In this document: piece after piece, positions 1 through 8,399 of the stretch
Numbering within the stretch: the first letter of the stretch is position 1
Layout: each line of letters opens with the position of its first letter
NCBI GenBank assembly: GCA_037379885.1
Contig: JARRJC010000008.1
Location: 1-64,000, forward strand
Length of the DNA stretch: 64,000 nt
Direction of reading: 5' to 3'
Origin: Limibacillus sp.
Lineage (GTDB): Bacteria > Pseudomonadota > Alphaproteobacteria > Kiloniellales > CECT-8803
Translations under genes and position numbers: made by a program
The notes under the pieces: model-generated
Seen by the model: the letters and a program-made list of their open reading frames with translations, nothing else
Told to the model about the DNA's origin: nothing
Databases searched by the model: none

Positions 1-1666
1 CTTCGCCGTCGACGGAAAAGCCCTCGCTGCCGAAGGAGAGGGACTGAAGCGCGACGGTGGCGCCGCTGCCGTCCCGCGCGCTCACGGCGTTGGCGGTGGT
101 CATGATATCCAAGGAGACGTTGGTCGCGGTATTGGAAACGGAGAGCCCGATCGCCTCGGACCCGATCTCCAGCGTTCCGATCTCCGCGCCGGTCGCGCCG
201 CCCGCGATGCTGAGCGCCAAACCTTCCACCAGGGCGTCCAGGCCGAGGGAGCCATCGACACCCTGATCGTAGGTGCGCGTTTCCACCTGTCCCAGCGCGA
301 GTGAGAGGGCGTCGATGGAAAGCGACTGGGCGGGCGCGCCTTCGCGCGCCGCCATCTCCAGCTTGGCGTCCGTTAGCGACAGGCGCGGCCGGCCATGAAG
401 GTCCAGTTGGTGCTCCAGGATGTTGCGCCCGATGTCGCGGGCCCAGCCGATCATCAGCTCGATGATGCTGGGGGCGCGGTCCGTGACCTCTTCGCCGCCG
501 GTTTCGGCGGGTTCGATCAAGCGCTGGCGCCGTTGCGCGCTCTTGGTGAAGTCCAGGTCCTGGATGTGGAGGGAGAGTTCGGCCAACGTGGCGCTGTCGC
601 CCAGGGGCGTGTTCGCTGCGATCGAGGAGGCGTCCAGGTTGAGGCTGCCCTTTGCCGTCAGGCTGCCGTCGGGCTGCAAGGACTGCTCCAGGCCCACGTC
701 CATCGCCGCGTGGTCCAGCGTAACCGTCTCCCCCTCTTGCGTGGCGATGTCCACGCCGGAGAGCAGATAGGCGCCGGCCACGCTGCCTTCGATCAGGCCG
801 GAATCATGGATTGCGTAGTCGTAGCTGACCTGGGTCTCCAGCGTTCCTTCCTGACGCGCGAGCCCCGTCTCGCCGACGAACTTGGCGACGCGGTCCAGCG
901 TCACGCCGCTGAAGTGGGTATCGAGCGTCACCCTCAGCGGGTCGGCGAGCGGGAGCAGGGTGCCCTCCATCCGCAAGTCGATCTCGTTGACGCTGCCGGT
1001 CAGGGCGAAGGCCGTGGGCTCCTCCGGCGTCCAGGACAGCAGACGCTCCAGGGTCAGGCGCTCCACCGCCATGGTTAGCGACCCGCCGGACAGGTCCTCG
1101 AAGATCAGTTGGCTGTCGGTGAACTCGAAGCTCTCCACGCCGAAGGCAAAGCCCTCTCCGGACTCTTCCGCCTCGGCCTCTGGCTCTTCTTCCTCAGCGC
1201 CGCCCAGCTCTTGAAGGTTCAGCCCGTTGATCTCTATCGAGCCGTTCTCAAGGCGCGAAACATAGAGGTCCAGGCCCCGCAGGTAGAAGGTCTGAATGAA
1301 GGCGCGTCCCTCGAAGATCGCACCGAAACTATAGTCGAAACCGGTCTCGCCGATCTCCCCGTCCCGCGCGTCGCCGGAATGGAACACCAGAGGCCCCGCA
1401 CGGACCTCGCTGTTCCAAAGGTCGATGTCGATGGTCTCGATACCGTCGTGCTCCAGGCCCAGCTGCTCCAGCTGAGAGGAGATGACGTAACGCGCGAGCG
1501 GCGTGGGCAGGATGAAGACCACGAAGACGAAGACGGTCAGCAATACGGCCGCCGCACCGGACAGACGGATCGCCCATTCACGACGTGACAATCGCTTGAA
1601 CCAACTCGGTTCTTTGCTCTCTTCCGGCGCGTCGGTCAGAGTAGCCTCCCTCATTCCCTGATTCAT
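1..1666 (-). CDS. AsmA/DUF748-like membrane-anchored periplasmic protein (C-terminus outside window)
   Basis: The gene reads leftward off the window edge, so only the first ~555 residues are visible, all in one open frame. A basic cytoplasmic N-terminus is followed by one membrane segment at about residues 35-53 and then a long beta-rich region beginning ARYVISSQLEQLGLEHDG. This N-terminal anchor plus long repetitive periplasmic domain is the AsmA/DUF748 pattern; that wider family includes proteins linked to lipid transport and outer-membrane homeostasis. A Glu-rich linker lies near residues 155-172. Two in-frame ATGs, at 1666 and 1654, are possible starts and neither has a strong ribosome site. 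The family assignment rests on architecture and general similarity, so the exact subfamily is uncertain. It is divergent from the gene starting at 1843, with 176 bases between them. Confidence 0.65.
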   Translation of the reverse strand, partial: MNQGMREATLTDAPEESKEPSWFKRLSRREWAIRLSGAAAVLLTVFVFVVFILPTPLARYVISSQLEQLGLEHDGIETIDIDLWNSEVRAGPLVFHSGDARDGEIGETGFDYSFGAIFEGRAFIQTFYLRGLDLYVSRLENGSIEINGLNLQELGGAEEEEPEAEAEESGEGFAFGVESFEFTDSQLIFEDLSGGSLTMAVERLTLERLLSWTPEEPTAFALTGSVNEIDLRMEGTLLPLADPLRVTLDTHFSGVTLDRVAKFVGETGLARQEGTLETQVSYDYAIHDSGLIEGSVAGAYLLSGVDIATQEGETVTLDHAAMDVGLEQSLQPDGSLTAKGSLNLDASSIAANTPLGDSATLAELSLHIQDLDFTKSAQRRQRLIEPAETGGEEVTDRAPSIIELMIGWARDIGRNILEHQLDLHGRPRLSLTDAKLEMAAREGAPAQSLSIDALSLALGQVETRTYDQGVDGSLGLDALVEGLALSIAGGATGAEIGTLEIGSEAIGLSVSNTATNVSLDIMTTANAVSARDGSGATVALQSLSFGSEGFSVDGE

Positions 1667-1842
1667 GAACCTATAGCAATCTCAGCTTTAGGCGACTCCA
1701 GAGAAACAATTTCTCAAAGGCAACTCAATCGTGGGAAGCGATCCTCGGCGCCGGGCGGACTGCCAAGGCGGCAGCTAAGCCCTGTTCAGGCTCCGGGGGA
1801 ACTGCGATAAGGGGCAGACGGAACTTTTGGGAAGACTGGACG

Positions 1843-2571
1843 ATGGAAGAGAATGGCGAAGCCTTGAGGGTCATCACGTCCGGCGCCTTCGCGGCGGCCC
1901 TCACCAAGCTTCTGCCCGCCTTCGAAGCGCAGTTCGATGGCAGTATCGACCTGCAGTTCGGCTCCTCTCTCGGCGCCGCCAAGGATTCCATACCGACCCG
2001 TCTTTCCGAGGGGGAGCGCTTCGACGTCTTCTTCCTGGCCGCCTCGGCCATAGAGCGCTATTCCGAGCAGGGCTATATCGACAAGGACAGCCGGATCGAC
2101 CTGGTGGAGTCCCACATCGGCGCGACCGTCAGGGTCGCAGACCCGGCCCCGGATATCGAAACCGTCGAGGCCTTCCGCCAAACCCTGCTCGCCGCCAAGT
2201 CGGTCGCGCACGCGGCCAGCGCCAGCGGCATCTATCTCTCGACGGAGGTCTTTCCCGCGCTGGGCATCGCCGAGCAGATGAAGAAGACGGCGCGCACCGT
2301 CTACAGCGAGCGGGTGGGCCGCGTGATCGCCCGCGGCGAGGCCGATCTCGGCTTCCAGCAGATCAGCGAGATCCTGCCGATCGAAGGGGTCAAGGTCATC
2401 GGGCGGCTGCCAGAGGAGTTCCGTCGGCCCTTCATCTTCTGTGCGGGCATCGGCGCTGAAAGCCAGAGGCGCGAGGACGCCAAGGCCCTGCTGCGCTTCG
2501 TATCCTCGCAAGAGGCGGGTCCGGCGATCCGGGAAACCGGCCTGGACCCGCTTTTCCCGAAAGTCACCTGA
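1843..2571 (+). CDS. ModA-like substrate-binding domain protein without signal peptide
   Basis: The 242-residue product resembles the periplasmic molybdate-binding (ModA-type, type II) fold. It opens with LRVITSGAFAAALTKLLPAF, then has a glycine/serine ligand loop (FGSSLGAAKDSI), FDVFFLAAS near residue 65, and a C-terminal segment (ALLRFVSSQEAGPAIRETGL) typical of these proteins. No signal peptide is present: the protein starts directly at the first beta strand, so it is probably cytoplasmic or a ligand-sensing relative rather than an ABC transporter component. No ABC permease or ATPase lies nearby. It is followed after 48 bases by a PaaI-type thioesterase on the same strand, suggesting co-transcription. 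The ligand is unknown. Confidence 0.7.
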   Translation: MEENGEALRVITSGAFAAALTKLLPAFEAQFDGSIDLQFGSSLGAAKDSIPTRLSEGERFDVFFLAASAIERYSEQGYIDKDSRIDLVESHIGATVRVADPAPDIETVEAFRQTLLAAKSVAHAASASGIYLSTEVFPALGIAEQMKKTARTVYSERVGRVIARGEADLGFQQISEILPIEGVKVIGRLPEEFRRPFIFCAGIGAESQRREDAKALLRFVSSQEAGPAIRETGLDPLFPKVT

Positions 2572-2619
2572 GGGCAGCCCTGAACCGACCGAATTTTCCG
2601 AAAAGGATGGATATCGACG

Positions 2620-3093
2620 ATGAGCAAGACTGGAACGAACCGGCGGGTTGACGCCGAAGCGGCGCGCGCGCGTTTCGAAAAGGCGTTGGAAGAGCACGAG
2701 CAGGTCTTCGAGCAGTTCTTTCTGGCCCGGCTCATCGGCCTGGAATACAGCTATTTTCCCGAAGAGGCGGCGGACGCCGACAAGGAGTGCTGCCACATCG
2801 AGTTCGAGGTCTCCGAGATGTTGATGAACCCGCAGGGGACCCTGCACGGCGGGATCATGGCGACCGTGATGGACATCTCCATGGGGCATCTGGTCAACAA
2901 GATCGCGGGGCCCGGCGCCACCATCGAGATGAAGATCCAGTTCATGCGCCCCGTCGCCGCGGGCAGGGCGGTCTGCGAAGGCCGCTTCCTGCGCCGGGGC
3001 CGCACGCTCTCCTTCATGGAGAGCCGCTTTTTCAGCCCGGACGGAAAGCTCTCGGGCCTGGCCACCGCCACCTGGAAGACACCGGAACGCTAA
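2620..3093 (+). CDS. PaaI-family hotdog thioesterase
   Basis: The 157-residue protein is a single hotdog-fold acyl-CoA thioesterase of the PaaI/YbgC type. The family signature NPQGTLHGGIMATVMDISM lies at about residues 70-88, with the HGG loop and the catalytic acidic residue on the central helix. PaaI-like enzymes hydrolyse aryl- or acyl-CoA thioesters in the cytoplasm. The N-terminal ~45 residues form a helical extension. It probably shares a transcript with the upstream ModA-like gene and ends 4 bases inside the convergent dehydrogenase gene. The CoA substrate cannot be deduced, but nearby enoyl-CoA hydratase and dehydrogenase genes make an acid-catabolic setting likely. Confidence 0.85.
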   Translation: MSKTGTNRRVDAEAARARFEKALEEHEQVFEQFFLARLIGLEYSYFPEEAADADKECCHIEFEVSEMLMNPQGTLHGGIMATVMDISMGHLVNKIAGPGATIEMKIQFMRPVAAGRAVCEGRFLRRGRTLSFMESRFFSPDGKLSGLATATWKTPER

Positions 3094-4124
3094 CCGGCCA
3101 GATCCCGCAGCGCCTCGAGCAGGGCGGGGTCCAGTTCAACGCCTTGCGCCTCCGCGCATCTCAGGTTTTCCAGCGCGCGCTGGCCGGGCAGACGAACGGG
3201 CTGCTCGGGATCGACGGCGGGCGTCTCTTCGATCAGACGGCGGAAGAGGGCCAGGCGCTCGGCCAGGGCGGAGCCGGGCTGAAGCCGCGCGGTGTCGATC
3301 AGGATGAAGAACTGGCCTAGGTCCTGGCGCGCGTCCGGCTCCTCGCTGAGGGATTTCACGCCGGTCAGGAAGGTGGAGCCGGATAGGACGCCCGCGAGCA
3401 GGTCCAGGAACAGCGCCAGGCCGGCGCCCTTGTAGCCGCCGATCGGCTGCAAGAGTCCATCGACGGCGACCCTCGCATCGCTGGTCGGGCGGCCCTCCAG
3501 GTCTGTCGCCCAGGTCTCGGGGATGCGCTCCCCCTTTTTCGCGGCGTTCCGGATGCGAGAGCGGGACACCACCGAAAGCGCCATGTCCAGAAGGAAGGGC
3601 TGTCCGCCCGGATCGGGAAAGCCGCAGCCCAGGGGGTTGTTGCCGATCCGCGCTTCGCGGCCGCCGCTGGGTGCGATCATCGGCGTGGCGTTGGAGGCGA
3701 TGAGGGAGGCGAAGCCCTCACGCGACGCCAGCCAGCAGTAAGGCGCCACCGCGCCGATGTGGTTCGAGTCCTGGCAGAAGGCGGCCGCGATCCCGGTATC
3801 CCGCGCGGCCGCCATGGCTTCCTTGAGCGCCCTGGCGGCGACCGCCGGGCCCAGGGCATTGGCGCCCTGTACGCGGCGCAGGCCGGGGGCGGCGGCGCTG
3901 CAATCGATCCGGGCCTTGGCGTCGATGCCGCCGGTCCTCAGCCGCTCCCCGTAGGAGAGCACGCGGGTGACGCCATGCGTTTCGATCCCCATCATCTCCG
4001 CGATCACAAGGATCTCCGCTGCGTCCTCCGCCGCCTCGGCATCGACCCCCAGTTGGCGGAAGGCCGCGCTGCAAAGTGCGGTCAGTTCCGCCCGGGAAAG
4101 CCGGGGGCGAGGCGCGCCGGCCAT
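3090..4124 (-). CDS. Malate/L-lactate dehydrogenase (Ldh) family oxidoreductase
   Basis: The 344-residue product belongs to the NAD(P)-dependent malate/L-lactate/ureidoglycolate dehydrogenase family, which is unrelated to classical LDH. Typical landmarks are GIETHGVTRVLSYGERL near residue 50, the ligand segment DSNHIGAVAPYCW near residue 120, NNPLGCGFP near residue 165 and GGYKGAGLALFLDLLAGVLSG near residue 230. The family oxidises 2-hydroxy acids to 2-oxo acids in the cytoplasm. It is the last gene of the leftward tctC-tctB-tctA operon, only 6 bases after tctA, so the likely role is oxidation of the hydroxy-carboxylate imported by that transporter. The actual substrate is not known. Confidence 0.85.
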   Translation of the reverse strand: MAGAPRPRLSRAELTALCSAAFRQLGVDAEAAEDAAEILVIAEMMGIETHGVTRVLSYGERLRTGGIDAKARIDCSAAAPGLRRVQGANALGPAVAARALKEAMAAARDTGIAAAFCQDSNHIGAVAPYCWLASREGFASLIASNATPMIAPSGGREARIGNNPLGCGFPDPGGQPFLLDMALSVVSRSRIRNAAKKGERIPETWATDLEGRPTSDARVAVDGLLQPIGGYKGAGLALFLDLLAGVLSGSTFLTGVKSLSEEPDARQDLGQFFILIDTARLQPGSALAERLALFRRLIEETPAVDPEQPVRLPGQRALENLRCAEAQGVELDPALLEALRDLAG

Positions 4125-4130
4125 GCCCTT

Positions 4131-5651
4131 CTAGCCTTCTTCCTTGCCGGCGGAAGCGCTGCGGCCCAGGCGCTGGATCAGCGGGATCAACACCAGGATC
4201 GCGACCGTGATCGCCATGATCGACAGCGACCCGCCGCGCTCGAAGAAGATGACCGCCGAGCCGCGGGAGATGGTGAGGGTCTGGCGCAGCGCCTCCTCGG
4301 CCAGCGGTCCCAGAACCAGCGCCAGGACAAGCGCCGCCGGGGAGAAGCCGAACAGCCGCATGAAGAACCCCACGATGCCCGCGGCGAACATCAGCCAGGC
4401 CTCGACGATGGAGCCGCTGACGCTGAAGGTGCCGAGGGTGCAGATCACGATCACCAAGGGCGCCAGGATGCGGTAGGGAATCTTGATCAGCCAGACGAAG
4501 ACCGGGATGGCGAAGATGTTGATCGCGAGCAGCGCCATGTTGCCGAGATACATGGAGGCGATCAGGCCCCAGGCGAACTCGGGGTTCTGCTCCATCAGCA
4601 AGGGGCCGGGGCGCAGACCCCAGAGCAGGAAGGCGGCCAGCAGAACCGCAGTCGAAGCGGAGCCCGGAATGCCGAGCGTCAGCAGCGGGATCATGGCGCC
4701 GGAGGAGGCCGCGTTGTTCGCGGTTTCCGGCGCGACCAGTCCGGCCATGGCTCCTTTCCCGAACTTCTCCGGCGTCTTGGAGACCGAGCGCTCGATGGAA
4801 TAGGACATCAGCGAGGCGATGGTCGCCCCCGCGCCCGGAATGACGCCGACCACGAAGCCCAGGATGGAGCCGCGCACCATGGTCATGCGGGTTTCGACCC
4901 AATCGCGCGCCTCGGGCCAGAAGCGCTGGTCCTTGGTGTACTGGACGATCGAGCCGGAGCCCTTGGCGTGCAGTCCTTGGAAAAAGGCGTAGTAGAGCTC
5001 GCCCAGGCCGAAGAGGCCGATGGCGATGGGGATGAAATGGATGCCGCCGATCAACTCGGCCGAGCCGAAGGTGTAGCGGCCCTGACCGGTCTCCAGGTCC
5101 ACGCCGACCGTGCCGAGCGCAAAGCCGATCAGGGCGGAGATGACGCCGTAGCGCCAGTTCTCTCCGATCATGACGATCAGCGTCAGCATGCCCATGATGG
5201 CGAGCAGGAAGTATTCCGGCGGCCCGAAGTTGCGCGCGACCTGGCTGAACAGCGGCGCCAGCAGGGTGATCAGGATGACGCCGACCGTGCCGCCCACGAA
5301 GGAGGCGGCGGCCTGCATCACCAGTGCGGGACCGGCGCGCCCCTGCTGGGCCAGTGGAAAGCCGTCGAAAGTGCTGGCGACGGTCGCGGACTCGCCGGGC
5401 GTGTTCAAGAGAATGGAGGTGATGGTGCCGCCGTACATGGCGCCGTAGTAAATCGCCGCCAGCATCATGACCGCGCCGATGGGGTCCATCCCGAAGGTGA
5501 CCGGCAGCAGGATCGCCAGACCCGCCGAGGGACCGAAGCCGGGAATCACCCCGACCACCATCCCGACCATCGCGCCGATGAAGAGATAGAGCAGGTTCAT
5601 CGGACTGATGGCGACCGAGAGGCCCAACCAAAGGTCTGAGAAAATTTCCAT
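4131..5651 (-). CDS. tctA: Tripartite tricarboxylate transporter large permease TctA
   Basis: The 506-residue protein is the large, roughly 12-helix membrane subunit of a TTT-family secondary transporter. It shows the conserved N-terminal VIPGFGPSAGLAILLPVTFG and its internal echo VIPGAGATIASLMSYSIE, reflecting the two-fold repeat of the family. The segment LRPGPLLMEQNPEFAWGLIA near residue 350 is intact. TctA works with the small membrane protein TctB and the periplasmic binding protein TctC, both encoded immediately upstream on the same strand. Length is normal for the family. The substrate is probably a carboxylate, given the linked Ldh-family dehydrogenase, but cannot be named. Confidence 0.95.
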   Translation of the reverse strand: MEIFSDLWLGLSVAISPMNLLYLFIGAMVGMVVGVIPGFGPSAGLAILLPVTFGMDPIGAVMMLAAIYYGAMYGGTITSILLNTPGESATVASTFDGFPLAQQGRAGPALVMQAAASFVGGTVGVILITLLAPLFSQVARNFGPPEYFLLAIMGMLTLIVMIGENWRYGVISALIGFALGTVGVDLETGQGRYTFGSAELIGGIHFIPIAIGLFGLGELYYAFFQGLHAKGSGSIVQYTKDQRFWPEARDWVETRMTMVRGSILGFVVGVIPGAGATIASLMSYSIERSVSKTPEKFGKGAMAGLVAPETANNAASSGAMIPLLTLGIPGSASTAVLLAAFLLWGLRPGPLLMEQNPEFAWGLIASMYLGNMALLAINIFAIPVFVWLIKIPYRILAPLVIVICTLGTFSVSGSIVEAWLMFAAGIVGFFMRLFGFSPAALVLALVLGPLAEEALRQTLTISRGSAVIFFERGGSLSIMAITVAILVLIPLIQRLGRSASAGKEEG

Positions 5652-5705
5652 GTCCAGCGGGACTCCAAGCAGCGCCGTGTGACGGCGGCGGTTTGAGAGG
5701 GGGCG

Positions 5706-6152
5706 TCAGAAAGGAAGCGGCAGCAAACCCTCGGGCACCGAGGCGTTCAAGAGCACGTCGAACAGCAGGAAGACGGCCACGGGAAAGGCCAGGGAGACCG
5801 CCACGTTCTGAACGGTATGGCCGCGGTTGAGGACGCTGAGGCAGAGCAGCAGGAAGGCCGCCATGGCGAGCAGACCGCCCAGCAGATTCAAGGTCAGCAC
5901 CAGAAGCCCGGAAGCCACGACGATCAGCAGCACCGTGGGCCAGTGGGGCGATGCCGCCTCGCGCTCGCGCGCCAGCTTCCAGTCGGCGAAAAGGCAGAAG
6001 CAGCTAAAGGCGACCAGTGCCACGCCGATGATGCGCGGGAAGAAGCCCGGCCCCAGCCGGCCGGCGGAGGAAAGAAAGGCCAGTTCGGCAAAGGCGATGT
6101 AGCTATAGAAAAGGCTCGCGGCCAGAACCACGAGCAGGAAAGGGACCCTCAT
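5706..6152 (-). CDS. tctB: Tripartite tricarboxylate transporter small subunit TctB
   Basis: The 148-residue hydrophobic protein has four predicted membrane segments, as expected for the small permease subunit of TTT systems. The N-terminal segment is followed by the characteristic GRLGPGFFPRIIGVALV motif near residues 32-48, where the family keeps a G-P-x-x-F-P-x-x-x-G pattern. It lies between tctC and tctA in the usual CBA order. TctB pairs with TctA in the inner membrane; its exact role in coupling is not well defined. Gaps of 54 and 77 bases separate it from its neighbours, consistent with one transcript. Confidence 0.92.
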   Translation of the reverse strand: MRVPFLLVVLAASLFYSYIAFAELAFLSSAGRLGPGFFPRIIGVALVAFSCFCLFADWKLAREREAASPHWPTVLLIVVASGLLVLTLNLLGGLLAMAAFLLLCLSVLNRGHTVQNVAVSLAFPVAVFLLFDVLLNASVPEGLLPLPF

Positions 6153-6229
6153 GAAGGCCGACTCCCAGGCTGGCGGCCGGCGGCCCCTGACCTTGGGACC
6201 GCCGGCTGCGCGTCAAGCGAAAAGGCTGC

Positions 6230-7216
6230 TTACTTGATGACCCCTTCCTCGCGGAGAATCTCGGCGAAGCCTGCCTGAGTGTTCAGCAGGAAGTCCTCGA
6301 AATCCTTGCCGTACTTGATGTTCTCCGTGAGCTGGTTCTTGGCGATGTAGTCGGCCCACTCGGGCGTCTCGACCACCTTCTTCATGGTGCCGATCCACCA
6401 GTCCTGCGCCTCTTGCGGTGCGTCCGGCGCGAGGATCAGGCCGCGCGGCATGGAGACGCCCACGGGATAGCCGGCCTCGGCCAGGGTCGGGATGTCGCCA
6501 AGCTCAGCCGGTGTCTTCTCGCCGCTGAAGGCCAGGGCCTTCATGTCGCCGGATTCGACCATGCCCAGGATCTCTCCGGGGTTGGCGACCATGGCGTCCA
6601 CGGCGTCGGAGAGCAGCGCGGTCTGCATCTCGCCGAACTTGTTGAAGGACACGTAGTCGAACTCAAAGCCCGCCTTCTTGGAGAAGAGCTTGGGGACGAT
6701 GAAGTCCACGTTGACCGTGCCGGTGCCGCCGATGGTGATGCGGTTCTCCTTGGCGTAAGCCACGAACTCTTCGAGAGTGTTGATCGGCGAGCTGCCGTTC
6801 ACCATCAGCACCAGATCGTCGGTCGCGAGCAGCGCGATGGGGGTGAACTTGTCCGGGCCCCAGGGCGTGTCGGCCTGCAGCGGCGTGGTGATGAAGCTGC
6901 CGCTGGTGGTGGAGATGTCGTAGCCGCTGCCAGCCTTGGAGTAGAGGTAGCCCCAGCCGACCGCGCCGCTTCCGCCCGCGCGGTTCTCCGCGGAGATGTC
7001 CTCGGGATAGAGCTCGTACTTCTCCAGGATGTCGATCAGCGTGCGGGACATGATGTCGTTGCCGCCGCCCGGACCGAAAGCGATGGTCCACTCCAGGGGC
7101 TCGCTGGGATAGGTCTGCGCCTCGGACTCGCTGCTCCAGGCAAAGGCGGTGAGGCAGGCGGCGGCGAAGGCGCCCGCGCGCAGGATGCCGCCGGTGCGTG
7201 ATTTCAATCCGAACAT
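6230..7216 (-). CDS. tctC: Tripartite tricarboxylate transporter periplasmic binding protein TctC
   Basis: The 328-residue protein has a cleavable signal peptide (hydrophobic core at about residues 12-26) and the TctC/Bug fold. Recognisable features are YPSEPLEWTIAFGPGGGNDI just after the signal, where the family has its P-x-G-G ligand loop, then NRAGGSGAVGWGYL and the C-terminal closure. Bug-type proteins bind organic acids in the periplasm and hand them to TctAB. It is the first gene of the tctCBA-ldh operon. The upstream intergenic region contains three related dyads that may be operators for a GntR-like repressor. Confidence 0.93.
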   Translation of the reverse strand: MFGLKSRTGGILRAGAFAAACLTAFAWSSESEAQTYPSEPLEWTIAFGPGGGNDIMSRTLIDILEKYELYPEDISAENRAGGSGAVGWGYLYSKAGSGYDISTTSGSFITTPLQADTPWGPDKFTPIALLATDDLVLMVNGSSPINTLEEFVAYAKENRITIGGTGTVNVDFIVPKLFSKKAGFEFDYVSFNKFGEMQTALLSDAVDAMVANPGEILGMVESGDMKALAFSGEKTPAELGDIPTLAEAGYPVGVSMPRGLILAPDAPQEAQDWWIGTMKKVVETPEWADYIAKNQLTENIKYGKDFEDFLLNTQAGFAEILREEGVIK

Positions 7217-7388
7217 TCTAAGGGTCTCCTCCCAATAAGGTTTTTGATCTCCTCCCGCAGCTCATTCAAGCGGCTGGGGACTGTCAGGAGCGGCTGCCGT
7301 TCTTCATGCGGCGGGCCGTCGAACCGGTCGCCGGATGGCGCATGCCCGGTTCCTTCTCAGGGTCAGAAAATTCCGCTGATAGACCCCT

Positions 7389-7508
7389 ATTGTCAACAAT
7401 TATTATCCGCTGGGAAGCTCAGAGCTTCCTTTAAACCTGTGTGTTTTGGCGGATTAGAAGGCAGTCGAGGTCGTTGTCAAGAATTGCCGTCTGCCATATG
7501 TTGACAAT
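7389..7508. promoter_or_regulatory. Divergent promoter region with three TTGT-CA-ACAA-type dyads
   Basis: The 332-base gap between tctC and the enoyl-CoA hydratase gene holds no coding sequence but is comparatively AT-rich. A perfect dyad ATTGT-CA-ACAAT lies at 7389-7400. A second copy with one mismatch, TTGTCAAGAA, is at 7474-7483. A third copy, ATGTTGACAA, is at 7498-7507, also with one mismatch, and its core TGTTGACAAT is the exact inverse of bases 7389-7398. TTGT-NN-ACAA dyads resemble operators of FCD-type GntR regulators. Two copies sit close to the ribosome site of the rightward gene (AGAGGAGG at 7531-7538) and one further towards tctC. No regulator gene is adjacent, so the trans factor is unknown. 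Confidence 0.5.
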
Positions 7509-7548
7509 CCGAAACTGCTAATCAAAGCCTAGAGGAGGGCCTGGAGAA

Positions 7549-8343
7549 GTGGCAGAGAGCGATCAGGAAGACGAACTGCTGTTCGAGATGAAGGAGGGGA
7601 TCGGCTGGATCACCTTCAATCGCCCGCAGGCCCGCAACGCCATGACCTTCGCCATGTATGACCGCCTCACGGAGATCTGCGGCGAGGTGGAGCAGGATCG
7701 CAGCGTCAAGCTGCTGGTACTGACGGGTGCGGGCGAAAAGGCCTTCGTCGCCGGCACCGATATCTCACAGTTCAGGGCCTTCAAGACGGCGGAGGACGCC
7801 TTCGACTACGAGGCGCGAATTGAACGGGTGCTGGGTGCGCTGGAGTCGCTGCGCGTGCCGACCATCGCGGCCATCTCGGGCGCCTGCACCGGCGGCGGCG
7901 CGGCCATCGCCGCCTGCTGCGACCTGCGCATCGGGGCCGCCAACGCGCGCTTCGGCTTTCCCGTCGCGCGCACGCTGGGCAACTGTCTGGCGATGAACAA
8001 CTATGCGCGCCTGAAGGACCTGATCGGCGCGGCGCGGGCCAAGGAGCTGCTCTTCACCGCGCGCTTGATGGAGGCGCAGGAGGCGGAGCGTCTCGGCCTG
8101 CTGTCCGAAGTTCTGCCGGACCGCGCGGCCCTGATGGAACGCGCCGCCGAGCTGGCGGACCACATCGCGGGCATGGCGCCGCTGACGCTACAGGCGACCA
8201 AGCAGGCGCTGCTGCGGCTTCAGACCCGGCTGTCGAAGGAGGAGGGGCGCGACCTGATCCGTCTCTGCTACACCAGCAACGATTTCCGCGAGGGCATGGA
8301 AGCTTTCCTCGCCAAGCGCAAGCCGGAGTGGACCGGCACCTGA
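7549..8343 (+). CDS. Enoyl-CoA hydratase/isomerase family protein
   Basis: The 264-residue protein is a crotonase-superfamily enzyme. The CoA-binding and oxyanion-hole segments are visible as AGEKAFVAGTDISQFRAF near residue 62 and ISGACTGGGAAIAACCDLRI near residue 108. The GTG start is supported by an AGAGGAGG ribosome site 10 bases upstream. Crotonase enzymes hydrate enoyl-CoA or isomerise and cleave CoA esters. The gene pairs with a downstream SDR and is divergent from a carboxylate transporter operon, so catabolism of an imported acid as a CoA thioester is plausible. The usual second catalytic Glu position is occupied by a non-standard stretch (PVARTLGNCLA), so classical hydratase activity is not certain. 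Confidence 0.85.
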   Translation: MAESDQEDELLFEMKEGIGWITFNRPQARNAMTFAMYDRLTEICGEVEQDRSVKLLVLTGAGEKAFVAGTDISQFRAFKTAEDAFDYEARIERVLGALESLRVPTIAAISGACTGGGAAIAACCDLRIGAANARFGFPVARTLGNCLAMNNYARLKDLIGAARAKELLFTARLMEAQEAERLGLLSEVLPDRAALMERAAELADHIAGMAPLTLQATKQALLRLQTRLSKEEGRDLIRLCYTSNDFREGMEAFLAKRKPEWTGT

Positions 8344-8358
8344 CCGGCACCTGACCGG
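8331..8358. repeat. 11-bp tandem repeat across a stop codon
   Basis: The unit GACCGGCACCT is repeated head to tail beginning at 8331 and 8342, with a partial third copy at 8353. The first copy encodes the last residues and part of the stop of the enoyl-CoA hydratase gene, so the repeat duplicates the gene end. Replication slippage is the simplest origin. Confidence 0.85.
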
Positions 8359-8399
8359 GACCGGCGGGCAACTCGCAGAAGACTGGAGAAAAGATCCCA

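Noticed and set aside
395-1588. Long rightward open frames over the AsmA-like gene
   Set aside because: They are antisense to a continuous leftward frame with sensible protein character; high GC content produces such shadows.
3759-5639. A 626-residue frame opposite tctA
   Set aside because: It is His/Asp/Arg-rich low-complexity antisense to a clear TctA.
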